From positions 1-8,737 of the forward strand of contig JAIYBD010000121.1 of assembly GCA_027488715.1 (NCBI GenBank): a DNA stretch of 8,737 nt, given 5' to 3'. Positions within the stretch are counted from its first letter, which is position 1. Each line of letters starts with the position of its first letter. Below, in pieces: positions 6,388 through 8,737 of the stretch. The DNA is from Bacteroidota bacterium. GTDB taxonomy: Bacteria > Bacteroidota > Bacteroidia > UBA7662 > CANHCV01. A program made the translations under genes and the position numbers. Under the pieces are notes generated by a model. It ran no database searches. It was not told where the DNA came from and saw only the letters and a list, made by a program, of their open reading frames with translations.

Positions 6388-7719
6388 ATGGGACATCATC
6401 GCCACCGCTACAACGCATACAATCATATCTTCGAACGGCAACCCAAAGCCATTTTTACCCTTACGGGCCGTTTCGCCCTCATCCTTTTGTTTGTTACCCT
6501 TTTTCTTCCTTGGACACAGAACTTTCGTGGGAAGGGAAAGCTCACCACATTGAATCCCAGTGAACGACCACAAACCCTCAATTCTATTATTCCCGGAAGA
6601 ATTGAAAAATGGTATGTTCAAGAAGGCCAACGAGTGAAGAAAGGGGATACCATGTTGTTCATTTCCGAGGTAAAAGAAGATTATTTGGATCCCAACCTCG
6701 TGCCTCGAACCGATGACCAAATTCTATCCAAAGAAAAAGGGATTGGCTCGTACCAGTTAAAACTAAAAGCCCTTGAAAATCAGTACAAAGCCATCGAACG
6801 AGATCAGGTTTTGAAAACGGCTCAATTGCGAAATAAGGTGAAGCAAACCCGAGCCAAGATGATTTCCGACTCTGCTAAAATTGTGGAAGCCGATGTGAAG
6901 TTGGTGATTGCGAAAAGGCAAATAGAGGCCTTCGAAAAAATGTTCAAAGACGGTATCAAATCGTTGGCCGAATACGAAGCAAAAAAAGCCTCCTACCAAC
7001 AAGCCATTACCGATAAAACAGCCATGGTAAATAATTACATCACGGCCGAAAACGAATGGATCAACGCTCAACTTCAACTCAACAACCTGAACAACGAATT
7101 TGAACAAAAATTGGCGTACAACCAAGCCGATCGATTTGCTTTGGAATCCCAAATTTTTGATGGGGAGGCCAGCGTTTCTAAAATGCGCATTCAACGCTCC
7201 AATTACTCCATTCGCACCCAAAACTATTACGTCCTCGCCCCTCAAGACGGTTACGTGGTTAAAGCCTTAAAATCAGGAATCGGGGAAGTTATTAAGGAAG
7301 GGACTTCTTTAGTTGAAATCCAACCCTATCCTTTTAAAATTGCCGCCGAAATGTACATCGACCCGTTGAACGTGGCCTTGGTGGAAAAAGGTCAAAAAGT
7401 GCGGCTTCAATTTGATGGATGGCCCGCCTTGATTTTTGGCGGATGGCCCGGAGTATCTTTCGGAACTTTCGGTGGGGTGGTCGTTGCTATCGATCAAACC
7501 ATCAGCGAAAATGGAAAATACCGTTTGCTCATCGCTCCTGATCCTTCCGACAAAGCTTGGCCCGACCTCCTGAAAGTAGGCACCGGCGCCAATGGAATCG
7601 GTTTGCTGAAGGATGTGCCCATTTGGTATGAATTGTGGCGAAACATCAACGGATTCCCACCCGAATATTATAAACCTTTGGAACAAGCGGGCAAAGAATC
7701 GACTAAAAAAGAGAAATGA
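6388..7719 (+). CDS. HlyD-family periplasmic adaptor (membrane fusion protein)
   Basis: This 443-residue adaptor should link the ABC protein to the outer-membrane channel across the periplasm. A His/Arg-rich cytoplasmic N-terminus (GHHRHRYNAYNH) precedes one membrane anchor at about 28-45. The first lipoyl half is at about 62-95 (IIPGRIEKWYVQEGQRVKKGD). A long Lys/Glu/Gln-rich helical hairpin covers about 115-280, and the second lipoyl half lies at about 281-312 (LAPQDGYVVKAL, then VIKEGTSLVEI). The beta-barrel follows, then a tail rich in aromatic residues, including PIWYELWRNINGFPPEYY, which I recall from Bacteroidota adaptors. Two tandem 8-residue units, GWPALIFG and GWPGVSFG (344-351 and 352-359), sit in the barrel region. 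The ATG is 1 nt after the ABC stop, and the stop overlaps the next gene, so the three are surely one operon. Confidence 0.92.
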   Translation: MGHHRHRYNAYNHIFERQPKAIFTLTGRFALILLFVTLFLPWTQNFRGKGKLTTLNPSERPQTLNSIIPGRIEKWYVQEGQRVKKGDTMLFISEVKEDYLDPNLVPRTDDQILSKEKGIGSYQLKLKALENQYKAIERDQVLKTAQLRNKVKQTRAKMISDSAKIVEADVKLVIAKRQIEAFEKMFKDGIKSLAEYEAKKASYQQAITDKTAMVNNYITAENEWINAQLQLNNLNNEFEQKLAYNQADRFALESQIFDGEASVSKMRIQRSNYSIRTQNYYVLAPQDGYVVKALKSGIGEVIKEGTSLVEIQPYPFKIAAEMYIDPLNVALVEKGQKVRLQFDGWPALIFGGWPGVSFGTFGGVVVAIDQTISENGKYRLLIAPDPSDKAWPDLLKVGTGANGIGLLKDVPIWYELWRNINGFPPEYYKPLEQAGKESTKKEK

Positions 7720-8737
7720 TGCGATTATTGGTCTTCTTATTCCTCCTGTTTTCGCTGAGCTCTCGCGGTCAAAATGAATCCTTTCTTACCAAAGAGGAAT
7801 TCCTCTCACGGGTAAAGCAACATCATCCCATTGCTTTTGCAGCGGGATTGGTGAACGATAAAGCAAGTGCTCAAGTATTGCAAGCTCGGGGCGCTTTTGA
7901 TCCGGCACTTCAAGGAAAACTCAACCAAAAAACCTTTTCCGGAACCCAGTATTTTAACCTACTGGAAACCGGCTTAATCCTTCCAACCCGGAGCCCGGTA
8001 GAATTTTCCATGGGTTGGGAACAAAATGCAGGAACCTTCCTTAATCCCGAAGATAAAACGCCCAAAACGGGTTTAGGGAATTTAGGCGTGGGAATTAATT
8101 TAGGAAAAGGATTATTGATGGATTCACGAAGGGCTTCCCTTCGTCAGGCATTGCTCCTACGCGATGCTGCCCCCTTTCAGGTTCAATCTATCCTGAGTGA
8201 TTTATTGGCCCAAGCCGAAATTGATTATTGGAATTGGGCACTGGCCAAAGAAAAACTAGCATTGTACGAAGAAGCTAGTGCACTGGCGTTCCAGCGATTG
8301 GGCCTCATTCGGGGAGCCTTGGAACAAGGCGACCGCCCCACCATCGATACCGTAGAGGCCTATGCTCAGTGGCAACTTCGACAAATTAACGTGGAACAAG
8401 CCAAAGCTGAATTTATTGCTGCAACCAACTTGGTTGAATCGTATTTGTGGAACGATGGCCTCATACCCGATCAACTTCCCGCTAACGTCATTCCTCAAAA
8501 AATTCAAATTTCAGCTCTGAAGAGTGTGCCCTTGAATGAAATGTCTCAATGGGTCATGGAATTAGATCAACATCCCCTGTTGCAAGCCTTGGATGCAGAA
8601 ATTGCCATGCAAGAGGTTGAAATCAAATTGAAAAAAGAAAGTCTTCGTCCGGAATTAAAGGTGAAGTACAACTTGCTCAGTGGAAATCCCGCCCAAATTG
8701 GGACGTATTTTGAAGAGGGTTACAAATGGGGCGGTTC
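7716..8737 (+). CDS. TolC-family outer-membrane protein (3' partial)
   Basis: An open frame runs from ATG 7716 to the window edge, giving 340 residues without a stop. It begins with a signal peptide, MMRLLVFLFLLFSLSSRGQ, with likely cleavage near G18/Q19. Features of the TolC/OEP fold follow: a start helix with FLSRVKQHHPIA, a strand region around 78-130 rich in Gly and aromatics (ETGLILPTR, GVGINLGKGLL), then long helices (about 138-245) containing AEIDYWNWALAKEKLALYE and the GDRPTIDTVEA turn. A second repeat begins near 270-310 (HPLLQALDAEIAMQEVEIKLKK) and leads to a new strand at RPELKVKYNL. The ATG overlaps the adaptor stop as ATGA; a second ATG at 7719 is a possible start. It would be the trimeric exit duct of the exporter. 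The missing part should hold the end of the second strand pair and the closing helices. Confidence 0.88.
   Translation, partial: MMRLLVFLFLLFSLSSRGQNESFLTKEEFLSRVKQHHPIAFAAGLVNDKASAQVLQARGAFDPALQGKLNQKTFSGTQYFNLLETGLILPTRSPVEFSMGWEQNAGTFLNPEDKTPKTGLGNLGVGINLGKGLLMDSRRASLRQALLLRDAAPFQVQSILSDLLAQAEIDYWNWALAKEKLALYEEASALAFQRLGLIRGALEQGDRPTIDTVEAYAQWQLRQINVEQAKAEFIAATNLVESYLWNDGLIPDQLPANVIPQKIQISALKSVPLNEMSQWVMELDQHPLLQALDAEIAMQEVEIKLKKESLRPELKVKYNLLSGNPAQIGTYFEEGYKWGG

Noticed and set aside
6274..6720. 148-codon antisense open frame across the ABC/HlyD junction
   Set aside because: It has no family resemblance and is fully covered by two convincing sense genes.
6763..7245. 160-codon antisense open frame within the adaptor gene
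   Set aside because: It lies wholly opposite a well-supported HlyD gene, shows no recognisable family, and its Phe/Val/Gly-rich makeup is that expected from antisense of Lys/Glu-rich coiled-coil codons.
1..8737. RNA genes, CRISPR arrays, insertion sequences or attachment sites
   Set aside because: The window is almost fully coding. The only sizeable gap (4564-4673) shows promoter-like boxes and a palindrome but no tRNA-like fold, repeat array or transposase.

Overview
The window looks like chromosomal DNA of a member of the Bacteroidota; class and genus cannot be fixed from it. The evidence is a 7TMR-DISM sensor kinase paired with a NarL-type regulator, a DtxR-family regulator of the type I recall from Bacteroidota genomes, an exporter ATPase/HlyD/TolC set of a kind I also recall from that phylum, TAnnTTTG-like promoter elements, and start codons without Shine-Dalgarno sequences. 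Base composition is moderate and even, with no sign of a transferred island. No RNA gene, insertion sequence, CRISPR array or integrase is visible.

Layout. Positions 1-2218 (+) hold a two-component pair: a membrane sensor histidine kinase whose 5' end lies outside the window, then its response regulator, overlapping by 11 nt. Positions 2222-4563 (-) hold four tightly packed genes, read from right to left: a DtxR/MntR-type metal-dependent repressor, a FlK-like hotdog thioesterase, smpB (trans-translation) and folP (dihydropteroate synthase). Every junction overlaps (ATGA, 8 nt, ATGA), so they are probably co-transcribed. The two blocks converge with only 3 nt between stop codons. Positions 4564-4673 are a divergent control region. 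Positions 4674-8737 (+) hold a three-gene export operon: an inner-membrane ABC half-transporter, a HlyD-like periplasmic adaptor and a TolC-family outer-membrane protein that runs off the right edge.

How the parts fit. The last three genes would form a tripartite channel from cytoplasm to outside. It lacks a C39 peptidase domain and has no cargo gene in view. Its ATPase is the most unusual item: Walker A is intact, but the Q-loop Gln, LSGGQ signature, catalytic Glu, D-loop and A-loop aromatic are all replaced or absent. An imperfect 21-bp palindrome at 4585-4605 lies between the metal-type regulator and the exporter. It overlaps the expected -33 regions of promoters in both directions, which suggests (inference) that the regulator controls itself and the exporter.
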